A stretch of 28,395 bases of DNA from JACPFV01 sp035526825. GTDB lineage: Bacteria; Pseudomonadota; Gammaproteobacteria; Nevskiales; Nevskiaceae. Below the pieces are notes generated by a model. That model was not told the DNA's origin, searched no databases, and saw only the letters and a list, made by a program, of their open reading frames with translations. The DNA lies in assembly GCA_035526825.1 (NCBI GenBank), contig DATLBT010000135.1:1-28395 (forward strand), written 5' to 3'. Made by a program: the position numbers and the translations under genes. Below are positions 7,841-16,294 of the stretch, piece by piece (within the stretch, counting starts at the first letter, position 1; every line of letters begins with the position of its first letter).

Positions 7841-9529
7841 ATGAATAACGCTGCGAAGGCCGTGCTGGCCGTGGTACTGGGGAGCTGGGCCATCGCGGCA
7901 GGGGCGCAACAGAAATCCGCAGCCCCGGTCACGGTCGGAAAGCGGGCGACCGTGAACGCGGTTTACGAAGTGCCCCTGTACAAGTCGGCCGTGGTTCCCA
8001 TGGACCGGCCGGCAGTCCGCGTTTCGGTAGGCAACCCTGGCGTTGCCGACATCCTCGTCATTCGCAGCCGCGAGTTGTACGTCGTGGGCAAGGCGCTCGG
8101 CAGCACCAATGTCGTGGTCTGGGACGACAGCGGCCGCGCCGCGGAGAACTTCGACATCGAGGTCACGCATGACCTCGCCACGCTCAAGGCGAAGCTGTTC
8201 GACCTGCTGCCGGGCGAGGGGATCGTCGTCAGTTCCGCGCAGGAAGAACTGGTCCTCACCGGGCAGGTGTCGTCCGCCTCGCGGATGGGCGCCGCGCTCG
8301 AACTTGCCAGGGGATTTTTGCCAGATTGCATCGTCGCGGCTTCGGACGCGCCCGGCTCATCCGGCAAGTCCGCGCGAGCCGATTCGTCGTGCAAGAAGGG
8401 CGGCGTGGTCAACCTCATGCAGATCGGCGGCGCGCAGCAAGTGATGCTGAAGGTCACGGTCGCCGAGCTGGCCCATAGCGTGGTCAAGCGGCTCGAATCC
8501 AGCCTCAACCTGCTCAAGTTCGGCGCCGACGGCGGCCGCTTCTCGGGCGGCGCCGTGAGCGGTGGCGCAACGTTCCCGGATGCAGTGAATCTCGGTGGCA
8601 ATGTCTACAACCAGGACTTGAATCCCGTCACCCCGATCTTTGGAGCGCCCGCCGGTGGCCTCGGCCCTATCGGGCCGGCGCAGGACCTGTTCGCTCCGGA
8701 CACTCCCTCGATCGAGGATACCGGCCTGGTGCTCGGCTACCTCCGGGGCAGTACGTTCGTGCAGGCGGTTCTGGACATTTCGAAGCGAAACGGCACGGCC
8801 AAGATCCTGTCGGAGCCGACGCTGACGACACTGACGGGCCAGGAAGCGACGTTCCTCTCGGGCGGCGAGTTTCCGATCCCGGTGCCGCAGGGAGGCCTGA
8901 CCGGCGGTGTGACGGTGACGTTCAAGGAATTTGGCGTGGGCCTGAAGTTCACGCCGGTGGTGCTCGACTCGGGGCGCATCAACCTTGCGCTCAACGTGAC
9001 GGTGAGCGAGATATCGGGCGACAACGCCGTCGCGATCGGCAGTGGGGCCAGCAGCAGCACCTTCGCGATTCCATCGCTGACCAAGCGCAATGCCGCCAGC
9101 ACGGTTGAGCTGGGCGATGGCCAGACCATCGGCATCGCGGGCCTCATCAACGACAGCATGCGCGAGTTCGTGCAGAAATTCCCCTTGCTCGGCGACCTGC
9201 CAATCATCGGCGCGTTGTTCCGCAGCCAGGAATTCCGCTCCGGCCAGAGCGAGCTCGTGATCCTGGTGACGCCGTATCTAGCCAAACCGATGAGCGTGAC
9301 GCCGCCGAAACTGCCCACGGACGTATTCCTCCCGCCGGGTGACCTCGATTTCTACCTGCTCGGCAACACGGGTTGGACCAAGGACCGCCCCGCGCAGAAG
9401 CGTTCGAGCTGGGCTACGCCTGCGACAACCCCCGTGCCGACGCGGGCGCCCGCAAGCACCGCGCCGATGGGCGCTTACGGCCACGACCTTGGCAAACCGG
9501 CAGCATCGGATACGGAGAAGAAACAATGA
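7841..9529 (+). CDS. cpaC: Tad pilus secretin CpaC/RcpA
   Basis: 562 residues. A signal peptide (AVLAVVLGSWAIAAGAQ, cut near residue 22) is followed by the N-terminal pilus/BON-type domain (VPMDRPAVRVSVGNPGVADI, GSTNVVVWDDSG, LPGEGIVVSSAQEELVLTGQ). The secretin domain occupies the C-terminal half: AKILSEPTLTTLTGQEATFL, SGGEFPIPVPQ, GVGLKFTPVVLDSGRINLAL, VELGDGQTIGIAGLI and LPIIGALFRSQEF, with SELVILVTPYLAKP at the end. This is the outer-membrane ring through which the Flp fibre leaves. The ATG at 7841 has an AGGGAC-like Shine-Dalgarno. Its stop overlaps the next start by ATGA (9526-9529), a sign of translational coupling. Confidence 0.95.
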   Translation: MNNAAKAVLAVVLGSWAIAAGAQQKSAAPVTVGKRATVNAVYEVPLYKSAVVPMDRPAVRVSVGNPGVADILVIRSRELYVVGKALGSTNVVVWDDSGRAAENFDIEVTHDLATLKAKLFDLLPGEGIVVSSAQEELVLTGQVSSASRMGAALELARGFLPDCIVAASDAPGSSGKSARADSSCKKGGVVNLMQIGGAQQVMLKVTVAELAHSVVKRLESSLNLLKFGADGGRFSGGAVSGGATFPDAVNLGGNVYNQDLNPVTPIFGAPAGGLGPIGPAQDLFAPDTPSIEDTGLVLGYLRGSTFVQAVLDISKRNGTAKILSEPTLTTLTGQEATFLSGGEFPIPVPQGGLTGGVTVTFKEFGVGLKFTPVVLDSGRINLALNVTVSEISGDNAVAIGSGASSSTFAIPSLTKRNAASTVELGDGQTIGIAGLINDSMREFVQKFPLLGDLPIIGALFRSQEFRSGQSELVILVTPYLAKPMSVTPPKLPTDVFLPPGDLDFYLLGNTGWTKDRPAQKRSSWATPATTPVPTRAPASTAPMGAYGHDLGKPAASDTEKKQ

Positions 9530-9780
9530 CCCCACGCATCCTGGCCATCGCGTTGATGATCCTGCTGGCTTCCTGTGCGTCGCGCCGGGAGCCGGAGTTC
9601 GGCAACTCGGTGCGCACCATGATCCGCGAGCAGACCTACGATCCGTCGGCACCGACTGGCCCGCTCGTTGGAGGCCTCGACGGTCAGAAGGCAGCCCTGG
9701 CGCTAGACGCCTACCACGCCGAGAAGAAGCCGCCCGCCAAGTCGACCGGCACGGCGCTGCTGGTTCCGACACCGCAGTAG
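9526..9780 (+). CDS. Small lipoprotein of the Tad cluster (CpaD position)
   Basis: 84 residues from ATG 9526, which overlaps the cpaC stop by ATGA. The frame is open further upstream inside cpaC, but the coupled ATG is the right start. The signal peptide MTPRILAIALMILLASC ends in a good lipobox (LASC, Cys17). The mature part contains FGNSVRTMIREQTYDPSAPT and LDGQKAALALDAYHAEKK. It occupies the place where other Tad operons encode CpaD or RcpB, the lipoprotein partner of the secretin, but is far shorter than CpaD and shares no obvious motif with it. From memory, small lipoproteins with a similar (N/S)VR-M-AQ-DP pattern occur beside Tad secretins in related bacteria. A secretin-pilot role is an inference from position. 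Confidence 0.8.
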   Translation: MTPRILAIALMILLASCASRREPEFGNSVRTMIREQTYDPSAPTGPLVGGLDGQKAALALDAYHAEKKPPAKSTGTALLVPTPQ

Positions 9781-9784
9781 CACC

Positions 9785-10885
9785 ATGCCTGTCATTCGGC
9801 CGCACGCATCCGGGCAACGTGGAATCTCGCCCGGGCGCCGGCAGCGTGGCGTTGTCCTGCTGTTCTTCACGTTCGGACTGCTGGCCGTCATCGGCATGGT
9901 GGGCTTCTCGCTCGACATCGGCCGCGGCTACCTGAATCGCACGCGGGTCCAGAACGCGGCTGACGCCGCTGCGCTGGAAGGCGCGCTCATCCTGGCCAAG
10001 ACGGGCAGCACCATCGCAGCCAACGCGGCCGCCACCGCGGCGCTGGGCGACAACCTCACCGGTGCCACCGGCACCGTCGAATTTTCCGACACGCAGTCAC
10101 CCTTTGTTTCCGGCGGGCTCAATCCGAAATTCGTGCGCGTGATCGTGGACGGCTTCCAGGTCAACACGACGCTTTCCCGGGTGCTGGGCGTCGGGAACTC
10201 GTTTACGGTCAGCGGCACCGCGGTGGCAGGCCCGCTCGCGCAGGCAGACCCCTGTGGCGTGCCGCTTGGCGTCTGCGGCAACCCGGGATCCGGCGATACC
10301 AATTGCAGTGACGGTTCCTGCTATGGCCTGTCGGGCAGCCTTACCCTCAAGGATGCGGCGACTGGGCCCGGCAACTACGGCCTGATGGACATGGGTCAGG
10401 AGCCGGGCGGGATCTCGAAGGCGATGGCGGGCGGTTCTACCTATTGCGCGAAAACCGGCGAGTCGAAGGCGACCGAGCCGGGCGCCAAGACCAATACGAC
10501 CGCCAACGGCCTCAACTCCCGCTTCGGCAATGGCAAGGGCGCCTACGCGGACCAGGCCCAATATCCGCCGGACTCGATCACTACCGGGCCGCTTACATAC
10601 CCCGTATACGAAACGCTGCTGGCCAGCGGTCTGTATAGCGGCGGCGTACCGCGCCGACGGGAGGTAGTCGTGCCGGTCATCAACTGCACCGGCGTGAAAG
10701 GCAAGGTTACTGTCCCGGTGATGGGCACCGCCTGCCTCTTCCTGACCCAGCCCGTGCCGACCAGCGGTCCGAACATCGGCACCGTGTATGCGGAAATCGT
10801 CCGCGACGGCTGCCTGACGGCGCCAACGTCGAACGGCACGGGCAGCGGCTCGGCGTTCGCGATCAAGCTTTTCGCCAATTCCTGA
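9785..10885 (+). CDS. tadG: TadG-like pilus assembly protein
   Basis: 366 residues. After a basic N-terminus (GRRQRG) comes a TadE/TadG-type membrane helix, VVLLFFTFGLLAVIGMVGFS, followed by LDIGRGYLNRTRVQNAADAA and ALEGAL, which is the TadG signature for class III pseudopilin-like proteins. The rest is periplasmic, with a Cys-rich insert (DPCGVPLGVCGNPGSGDTNC, then CYGLSG) and further Cys near TYCAKTG, INCTGVKG, TACLFL and RDGCL. It lacks the von Willebrand factor A domain present in longer TadG proteins; no MIDAS DxSxS motif is visible. The start at 9785 is four bases after the lipoprotein stop. The probable role is in pilus assembly or as a minor component at the inner membrane. Confidence 0.82.
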   Translation: MPVIRPHASGQRGISPGRRQRGVVLLFFTFGLLAVIGMVGFSLDIGRGYLNRTRVQNAADAAALEGALILAKTGSTIAANAAATAALGDNLTGATGTVEFSDTQSPFVSGGLNPKFVRVIVDGFQVNTTLSRVLGVGNSFTVSGTAVAGPLAQADPCGVPLGVCGNPGSGDTNCSDGSCYGLSGSLTLKDAATGPGNYGLMDMGQEPGGISKAMAGGSTYCAKTGESKATEPGAKTNTTANGLNSRFGNGKGAYADQAQYPPDSITTGPLTYPVYETLLASGLYSGGVPRRREVVVPVINCTGVKGKVTVPVMGTACLFLTQPVPTSGPNIGTVYAEIVRDGCLTAPTSNGTGSGSAFAIKLFANS

Positions 10886-10888
10886 GAC

Positions 10889-11350
10889 ATGCGCATTCGC
10901 AAGCTGCAGTGGGGACTCGCCGCGGTGGAGCTGGCGTTGATGTTGCCGATTTTCCTGCTGATCGTGACGTGGACCGCGGAGATCGGCCGGATCATGTACC
11001 AGCACAACACCTTGACCAAGTCGGTTCGCGACGGCGCGCAGTACCTCGCGCGCTACGGCGTGGTGGCCGGCATCGTCAACCCGACCGCCGACCAAAAAAC
11101 CCTCGCCCGGACCCTGATCGTGTACGGCTCGCCGGTAGTCGGCAGCACACCTTTATTGCCCGGGCTTGCTCCTTCGCAGATCACCATCACCACCGAGGTC
11201 GAGCCGCCCGCGACCGTGGCGACCCATGTCGTGGTGAGCATCAGTTATCCGTTCCAGCCCGTGTTCGGGCTGCCGGGCTTCGGCATCGCCAGCGACGGCA
11301 CCAGTTCGGCCACGCTGACGGCGTCGATGCGCATGCGCGGCCTGCAATGA
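10889..11350 (+). CDS. tadE: TadE-like minor pseudopilin (first copy)
   Basis: 153 residues. The N-terminus MRIRKLQWGLAAVELALMLPIFLLI is the TadE signature: a Gly (W-G/L) followed by a hydrophobic helix with Glu at +5 and a Pro. WTAEIGRIMYQHNTLTKSVRDGAQYLARY follows, typical of the family. The C-terminal part (residues ~80-150) is beta-rich and periplasmic. TadE and TadF are processed by the same peptidase as the pilin and prime or cap the Flp fibre. The ATG at 10889 follows the tadG stop by three bases; the stop overlaps the next gene by ATGA (11347-11350). Confidence 0.88.
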   Translation: MRIRKLQWGLAAVELALMLPIFLLIVTWTAEIGRIMYQHNTLTKSVRDGAQYLARYGVVAGIVNPTADQKTLARTLIVYGSPVVGSTPLLPGLAPSQITITTEVEPPATVATHVVVSISYPFQPVFGLPGFGIASDGTSSATLTASMRMRGLQ

Positions 11351-11766
11351 AGCGCGCGCAAGGCGGCATGGCCGCGATCGAGTTCGCGGTGATCGGCGGG
11401 ATGGCGATAACCACGCTGTTCGCGAGCATCGAGATTGGCCGCTTGTTCTACGCATACAACGCCGTCGCCGAGGCCACGCGGCGCGGCGCCTACGCGGCCG
11501 CCACGACCGGCAGCGCGGCCGAAGCGCAGGCCAAGGCAGTCGAGAAAGCCACGTTCCTGAAAGGCCTGACTCCGGCAAAAGTGAAGGTTGAGTATTTCGA
11601 CCTGGCCGGCGCGCCCGCGCCAGTGGCGTCTGCCGCTTTTGTAACCGTTAGCATCACCGGTTACACGCATTTCCTTTTGATCCCCGGGCTGAACCTGTTC
11701 AAGGTAATGCCGCCGTTCGCGACCACCCTGCCGGCCGAGAGCCTCGGCCAAGACCCCGATGCCTGA
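11347..11766 (+). CDS. TadE/TadF-like minor pseudopilin (second copy)
   Basis: 139 residues from ATG 11347, which overlaps the tadE stop; the upstream part of the open frame lies inside tadE and is not coding. The N-terminus MKRAQGGMAAIEFAVIGGMAITTLFASIEIGRLFYAYNAV again has Gly-Met cleavage context, Glu at +5 and a hydrophobic helix, then ATRRGAYAAAT. The C-terminal domain contains FVTVSITGYTHFLLIPGLNL, a pattern shared with TadE proteins. It is the second of two tandem pseudopilins, the position of TadF in other operons, but it looks closer to TadE. A 29-base gap separates it from cpaE. Confidence 0.85.
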   Translation: MKRAQGGMAAIEFAVIGGMAITTLFASIEIGRLFYAYNAVAEATRRGAYAAATTGSAAEAQAKAVEKATFLKGLTPAKVKVEYFDLAGAPAPVASAAFVTVSITGYTHFLLIPGLNLFKVMPPFATTLPAESLGQDPDA

Positions 11767-11795
11767 GCTGACTGCATCTTGATGGAGCGTTTCTG

Positions 11796-12989
11796 ATGAT
11801 GAGAAAGACAACGGTGCTCGTGAGCGGGCGCGACCAGCCCGCCGCCGAGGGGGTGCTGCGCACCTTCGAAGGACTCAACGACATCGAGGTCGTGGTCCCG
11901 CCCGGCGCCGAGGCGAACCTGGATCCGCTGTACGGTCTTGCGACCCAGCCTGACGTGCTGGTCGCGGTGCTCGGCTCGCGAGCCGAGGAGACGCTCCGCG
12001 CCCTGAGTGCGCGCCCGGTTGCGCAACGTCCCGGCATCATCATCGTCGGCCCAGCCGGAGATTCGTCGCTGATGCGCCGGTCGATGCAGGCCGGTGCGCG
12101 GGACTTTTTCTCACCGCCGATCCCGCACACCGAGCTGCTGTCGATGGTGCGGACCATCGGCCGCGAAAAGGGCGCTGGCGGCCCGGTCGCGAAGGGCGTG
12201 CTGACCGCCGTGATCAATGCCAAGGGCGGTTCCGGCGCCTCGTTCCTGGCCGCGAACCTTGCGCACGTCACCGCGGTGCACAAGAAGGCCCCGGTGGCGC
12301 TGATCGACCTCGACGTGCAATTTGGTGCGCTGCCGCTGGCCTTCGACCTCGAGCAGCGCAATTCGCTGATCGAGGCGCTGAACGGCGCACACCAGCTCGA
12401 TGCGGCCGCGCTGCAGGGTTACATGGCGCGCCATGCGTCGGGCGTGCACGTGCTCAGCGCGATGTCCGACCAGCTCCCGCTGCCCTGGGAGCTCCAGACC
12501 GACTCGCTTGCGCAAGTCCTGACCCTGGCCATGCAGACCTACGGCAACGTCATCGTCGACCTGCCGCGCCAGATCGACCCGCTGACCAGTTTGGTGTTGA
12601 GCCAGGCCAGCCGCATCGCGCTGGTCATGCAGCAGAGCCTCGCGCACGTGCGCGATGCAAAGCGCCTGCTGCGCATCGTCACGGCCAGCCTCTCGGTGCC
12701 GCGCGAAAACGTGCTGCTGGTTCTGAACCGCTACAACGAGCGCGACGCCGTGCGCATCAAGGACATCGAGGAAACGGTCAATCCGCCGGCCATCGCTCTC
12801 ATCCCGAACGACTTCCGCGCCGTGTCGGAATCGCTCAACGCCGGCGTGCCACTGCTGGAGGCATCGCGCACGGCGCCGGTCACCCGCGCGGTGCAGGAAT
12901 TGGCCACCAAGCTGTGCGGCGTCAGTTCCGATGTCGCTGCGGTCGAGGCCACGGGTCCGCGCCGCCGCCTGTTCGGAAGTCGCTCATGA
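11796..12989 (+). CDS. cpaE: CpaE/TadZ, pilus-localising MinD/ParA-type ATPase
   Basis: 397 residues. Residues ~5-125 form a receiver-like (ARD) domain (TTVLVSGRDQPAAEGVLRTF then SLMRRSMQAGARDFFSPPIP). Where a true response regulator has the phosphorylated Asp, this protein reads DVLVAVLGS, so it is probably not phosphorylated. The ParA/MinD domain follows, with the deviant Walker A AKGGSGAS (VINAKGGSGASFLAANLAHV), the Walker A' strand VALIDLDVQFGALPLAF, and VIVDLPRQIDPLTSLVLSQA. TadZ/CpaE proteins mark the cell site where the Tad machine is built. ATG at 11796 or 11799 both fit; a GGAG at 11784-11787 precedes them. It overlaps cpaF by ATGA. Confidence 0.93.
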   Translation: MMRKTTVLVSGRDQPAAEGVLRTFEGLNDIEVVVPPGAEANLDPLYGLATQPDVLVAVLGSRAEETLRALSARPVAQRPGIIIVGPAGDSSLMRRSMQAGARDFFSPPIPHTELLSMVRTIGREKGAGGPVAKGVLTAVINAKGGSGASFLAANLAHVTAVHKKAPVALIDLDVQFGALPLAFDLEQRNSLIEALNGAHQLDAAALQGYMARHASGVHVLSAMSDQLPLPWELQTDSLAQVLTLAMQTYGNVIVDLPRQIDPLTSLVLSQASRIALVMQQSLAHVRDAKRLLRIVTASLSVPRENVLLVLNRYNERDAVRIKDIEETVNPPAIALIPNDFRAVSESLNAGVPLLEASRTAPVTRAVQELATKLCGVSSDVAAVEATGPRRRLFGSRS

Positions 12990-14410
12990 CGCTGTGGGAG
13001 CGCCTGAAGCAGCGCGACCCGGGCATGCCGGGCAATAACGCGCCGCGCGATCCGGTATTGCTGCGCGAGTCGGCGGGCCGCGCTGAACCGGTGCCTGAAG
13101 CGCAACATCGCCCTGAGCCGCAGCCCGAGCGCCTCAGCGACGCCGAGAAGGCGATCAAGCAGCGCGTGCACGACACCGTGCTGCGCAAGCTGGACCTCTC
13201 CGTGCTGAGCCGGCTGGCCGAAGCGGAGGGACGTGAGCAGATTCGATCCCTCGCGCTGCAAGTCATGAATCAGGAGGCCATGACGCTTTCGGCCGTGGCG
13301 CGCCAGCGCGTGGCAACCGAGATCGAGGACGAGATGATGGGCCTGGGCCCGATCGAGCCGCTGCTCGCCGACAAGTCCGTGGCGGACGTGCTGATCAACG
13401 GCTGGGACAAGGTGTTCGTCGAGCGCCGCGGCAAGCTCGAGAAGACCGACGTGCATTTTCGCGACAACGAGCACCTGATGGCGATCATCGAGCGCATCGT
13501 CTCGCGCGTGGGCCGCCGCATCGACGAGTCGCAGCCGATGGTGGATGCCCGCCTGCTCGACGGGTCGCGCGTCAATGCGATCATCCCGCCACTGGCGATC
13601 GACGGGCCGCTGCTGTCGATCCGCCGCTTCACGGTCGGCCGGCTGAGCATGGAGGAGCTGATACGGCTCGGTGCCGTGACGCAGGTCATCGCCGAGCTCT
13701 GCAACGCGATCGTGCGCGGCCGCCTCAACGTGCTCGTGTCGGGCGGAACCGGCTCCGGCAAGACCACGCTGCTCAATGTGCTGTCAGGCTTCATCCCGCC
13801 GCAGGAGAGGATCGTCACGATCGAGGACTCGGCCGAATTGCAGCTCCAGCAGCCGCACGTTTGCCGCCTGGAAACGCGCCCGCCCAACATCGAGGGGCGC
13901 GGCGAGATCGACCAGCGCGACCTGGTGCGCAACTGCCTGCGCATGCGGCCCGATCGCATCATCCTGGGTGAGGTTCGCGGCGGCGAGGCCTTCGACATGT
14001 TGCAGGCCATGAATACCGGCCACGACGGTTCGTTGACCACCATTCATGCCAACACACCGCGGGACGCGATTGCGCGCGTCGAGAACATGGTGGCGATGGC
14101 CGGTATGGAGCTGCCAGCCGCGGCGGTCAAGACGCAGATTGCTTCGGCGATCAACGTCGTGGTGCAGACCGAGCGCATGGAGGACGGCAAGCGCCGTGTC
14201 ACCAGCGTGCAGGAAGTCGAGGGCATGGAAGGGAACACCATCACCATGAGCGAGATCTTCCGCTTCAAGCGCCGAGGGATCGACAAGAATGGTGCCGTGG
14301 TCGGCGATTTCGAGGCGACCGGCATGGTGCCGCGCTTCCAGTCGCGCTTGAAAGCGCGAGGCATCGAGTTGAACCCGGCCTGGTTCGAGCCCGGGCGCCG
14401 GTCCGAGTGA
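12986..14410 (+). CDS. cpaF: CpaF/TadA, Flp pilus secretion ATPase
   Basis: 474 residues from ATG 12986, which overlaps the cpaE stop (12987-12989); the open frame extends 24 codons upstream into cpaE but the coupled ATG gives the usual MTLWERLKQRD start. It is the hexameric ATPase that powers Flp pilus assembly at the inner membrane. Visible motifs are DEMMGLGPIEPLLADKSVAD and VLINGWDKVFVERRGKL in the N-terminal domain, Walker A SGGTGSGKTTLLN (residue ~252), the ASP box IVTIEDSAELQL, and Walker B RPDRIILGEVRGGEAFDML. The His box TGHDGSLTTIHANTPRDAI completes the set. All catalytic motifs are intact, so the machine should be active. Confidence 0.97.
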   Translation: MTLWERLKQRDPGMPGNNAPRDPVLLRESAGRAEPVPEAQHRPEPQPERLSDAEKAIKQRVHDTVLRKLDLSVLSRLAEAEGREQIRSLALQVMNQEAMTLSAVARQRVATEIEDEMMGLGPIEPLLADKSVADVLINGWDKVFVERRGKLEKTDVHFRDNEHLMAIIERIVSRVGRRIDESQPMVDARLLDGSRVNAIIPPLAIDGPLLSIRRFTVGRLSMEELIRLGAVTQVIAELCNAIVRGRLNVLVSGGTGSGKTTLLNVLSGFIPPQERIVTIEDSAELQLQQPHVCRLETRPPNIEGRGEIDQRDLVRNCLRMRPDRIILGEVRGGEAFDMLQAMNTGHDGSLTTIHANTPRDAIARVENMVAMAGMELPAAAVKTQIASAINVVVQTERMEDGKRRVTSVQEVEGMEGNTITMSEIFRFKRRGIDKNGAVVGDFEATGMVPRFQSRLKARGIELNPAWFEPGRRSE

Positions 14411-14420
14411 GGGCGCGCGA

Positions 14421-15377
14421 GTGACCGAACTCCTGCTGGGGGTGACCGTATTCGCGGCCGTCGCGTCCCTCGGCTGGGCAGTGACCTCGATGGTCGGCGA
14501 TGCCGCGTCACGGCGCTTGCGCAGCCGCCTCGATGCGCTGCAGGACATCGCCGATACGGAAACGGCAGTCTCAGCCATCCGCGCGCGCTACCTGCGGCAG
14601 TTGTCGCCCCTGGAGCGCCGTCTCGAACAGCTCCCGGGTATGGACCGTGTGTACCTGCTCATCGAGCAGGCCGGCTGGACCGTGCCCGCCTACCGGTTCG
14701 TGATGACCTGCTTCGGGCTTGCCGCCGGGGGCCTGGTGCTCGCGTTGCTCTTCACGCGCAATCCCCTGGTGCTGCTGGCTGCGCTGCTGCCGGGCGTGCT
14801 TCCGCTGCTGAGGGCGCGCAGTGCCATGGCTCAGCGGCTGGCAGCCTTCGAGACCCAGCTGCCCGACGCGCTGGACCTGATGGCCCGCTCGCTGCTGGCC
14901 GGCAACCCGCTGATGGAATCCTTCAAGTTCGTGTCCGAGGAGATGAAGCCTCCCATCGCCACCGAGTTCGGGCGTGGCTGGTCGAACGTCAACTATGGGT
15001 TGAGCCTCAAGGCCAGTCTGGCCGACATGCTCCAGCGCACGCCGAGCGTCAGCCTGCGATCGCTCGCAACCGCGATCCTCGTGCAGCGCGAGACGGGTGG
15101 CAACCTCGCCGAGATCCTCGGCAAGATCACCGCCGTGCTGCGGGCGCGGGCCAAGTTCCAGCGCCGCCTGCGCACATTGACCGCCGAAGGACGACTTTCA
15201 GGGTGGGTCCTGGGCGGCATGCCATTCGCCATGGCCGGCCTCATGAGCGTGGTCAATCCTGGCTACATGGCCCTGCTGTTCAAGGAGCCGATGGGCCACC
15301 GGATGCTCACCACCTCTGGCATCCTGATGGTCATCGGGATCTTTTGGATCGTGCGTGTCACCAAGGTGAAGGTCTGA
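14421..15377 (+). CDS. tadB: TadB, inner-membrane platform protein of the Tad pilus
   Basis: 318 residues from GTG 14421, ten bases after cpaF. This is a type II secretion F-domain protein: an N-terminal membrane helix (LLLGVTVFAAVASLGWAV), a pair of helices (FVMTCFGLAAGGLVLALLF, PLVLLAALLPGVLPLL), then the F domain with FETQLPDALDLMARSLLAGN, TPSVSLRSLATAILVQRETG and GNLAEILGKITAVLRARAKF, and two C-terminal helices. With TadC it forms the membrane base on which CpaF acts. Length and motifs are normal for the family. Confidence 0.93.
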   Translation: MTELLLGVTVFAAVASLGWAVTSMVGDAASRRLRSRLDALQDIADTETAVSAIRARYLRQLSPLERRLEQLPGMDRVYLLIEQAGWTVPAYRFVMTCFGLAAGGLVLALLFTRNPLVLLAALLPGVLPLLRARSAMAQRLAAFETQLPDALDLMARSLLAGNPLMESFKFVSEEMKPPIATEFGRGWSNVNYGLSLKASLADMLQRTPSVSLRSLATAILVQRETGGNLAEILGKITAVLRARAKFQRRLRTLTAEGRLSGWVLGGMPFAMAGLMSVVNPGYMALLFKEPMGHRMLTTSGILMVIGIFWIVRVTKVKV

Positions 15378-15379
15378 CT

Positions 15380-16294
15380 GTGGACGGTAGCGTGCTGACT
15401 TTCATGGCCGCGGTGGGGATCGCCGCCATCGCGCTGGGCTGGGCAATGATCCAGGCTGCAACCGCCGTGGTGAGCCCGGTGCGCCGGCGCCTCAAGGCCC
15501 TGCGGGAAGACGGGCCGGTGGCGAGCGCGGGCGGGTCGTCCGGCATTGCGCGCTTCTTGAGCCTGTTCGAACCGAGCAAGGAATCCGAGCGCGCCGGCAT
15601 GAAACTGCGTCTCGTGCAGGCCGGCTTTCGGGGATCATCCGCGCTCGGCGTTCTCTATGGCAGCAAGCTGATCCTGGGTGTGCTGCTGCCCATCGCCATC
15701 TGGTTCGTCCTGCCCTTGTTCCCGAAGATCTGGTCGAATATTTTTTTCCGCTACGGTGCGCTGCTGTTAACGGCCTTCGTGGGCCTGCAGGCCCCGGACA
15801 AATTCATGAACCAGGCCTTCGAGTCGCGAAAGCGCAAGCTGCTGGAAGGCTTGCCGGACGCCCTCGACCTGCTGGTCACCTGTACCGAGGCCGGATTGGG
15901 CCTCAACGCTGCGCTGGAGCGCGTGGTCGAACAATTGCCGGGCAGCCATCCCGAACTCGCCTTCGAGCTCGGCCAGGTGAACGCCGAAATTCGAGCCGGC
16001 ATCGAGCGCAATGTCGCTTTGAAGAACCTGGGCGACCGCACCGGCCTCGACGAGATCCATGGCCTGGTCTCGTTGATCTCGCACAGCACGCGGCTCGGCA
16101 CCGGCATCGCCGGCACGCTGCGCATTTATGCCGACGACTTCCGCGACCGGCGCATGCAACGCGCCGAGGAGCTGGCGGCCACCGTTGGCACCAAGCTGAT
16201 CTTCCCGCTGATCCTGTGCCTGTTCCCGGCATTCCTGGCCGTTGCGGTGGGGCCTGCCATCATCGGCATGGCGAAGGTCTTCGCAGAAAAATGA
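15380..16294 (+). CDS. tadC: TadC, inner-membrane platform protein of the Tad pilus
   Basis: 304 residues from a GTG at 15380, two bases after the tadB stop; the open frame continues upstream inside tadB. GTG 15392 or ATG 15404 are alternative starts. The layout mirrors tadB: N-terminal helix (FMAAVGIAAIALGWAMIQAA), a central helix pair (LGVLLPIAIWFVLPLF and the following RYGALLLTAFVGLQA), the F domain with KRKLLEGLPDALDLLVTCTE and AGLGLNAALERVVEQLPGSH, then a C-terminal helix (LIFPLILCLFPAFLAVAVGP). TadB and TadC are paralogues that work as a pair. The stop overlaps the tadD start by ATGA (16291-16294). Confidence 0.92.
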   Translation: MDGSVLTFMAAVGIAAIALGWAMIQAATAVVSPVRRRLKALREDGPVASAGGSSGIARFLSLFEPSKESERAGMKLRLVQAGFRGSSALGVLYGSKLILGVLLPIAIWFVLPLFPKIWSNIFFRYGALLLTAFVGLQAPDKFMNQAFESRKRKLLEGLPDALDLLVTCTEAGLGLNAALERVVEQLPGSHPELAFELGQVNAEIRAGIERNVALKNLGDRTGLDEIHGLVSLISHSTRLGTGIAGTLRIYADDFRDRRMQRAEELAATVGTKLIFPLILCLFPAFLAVAVGPAIIGMAKVFAEK

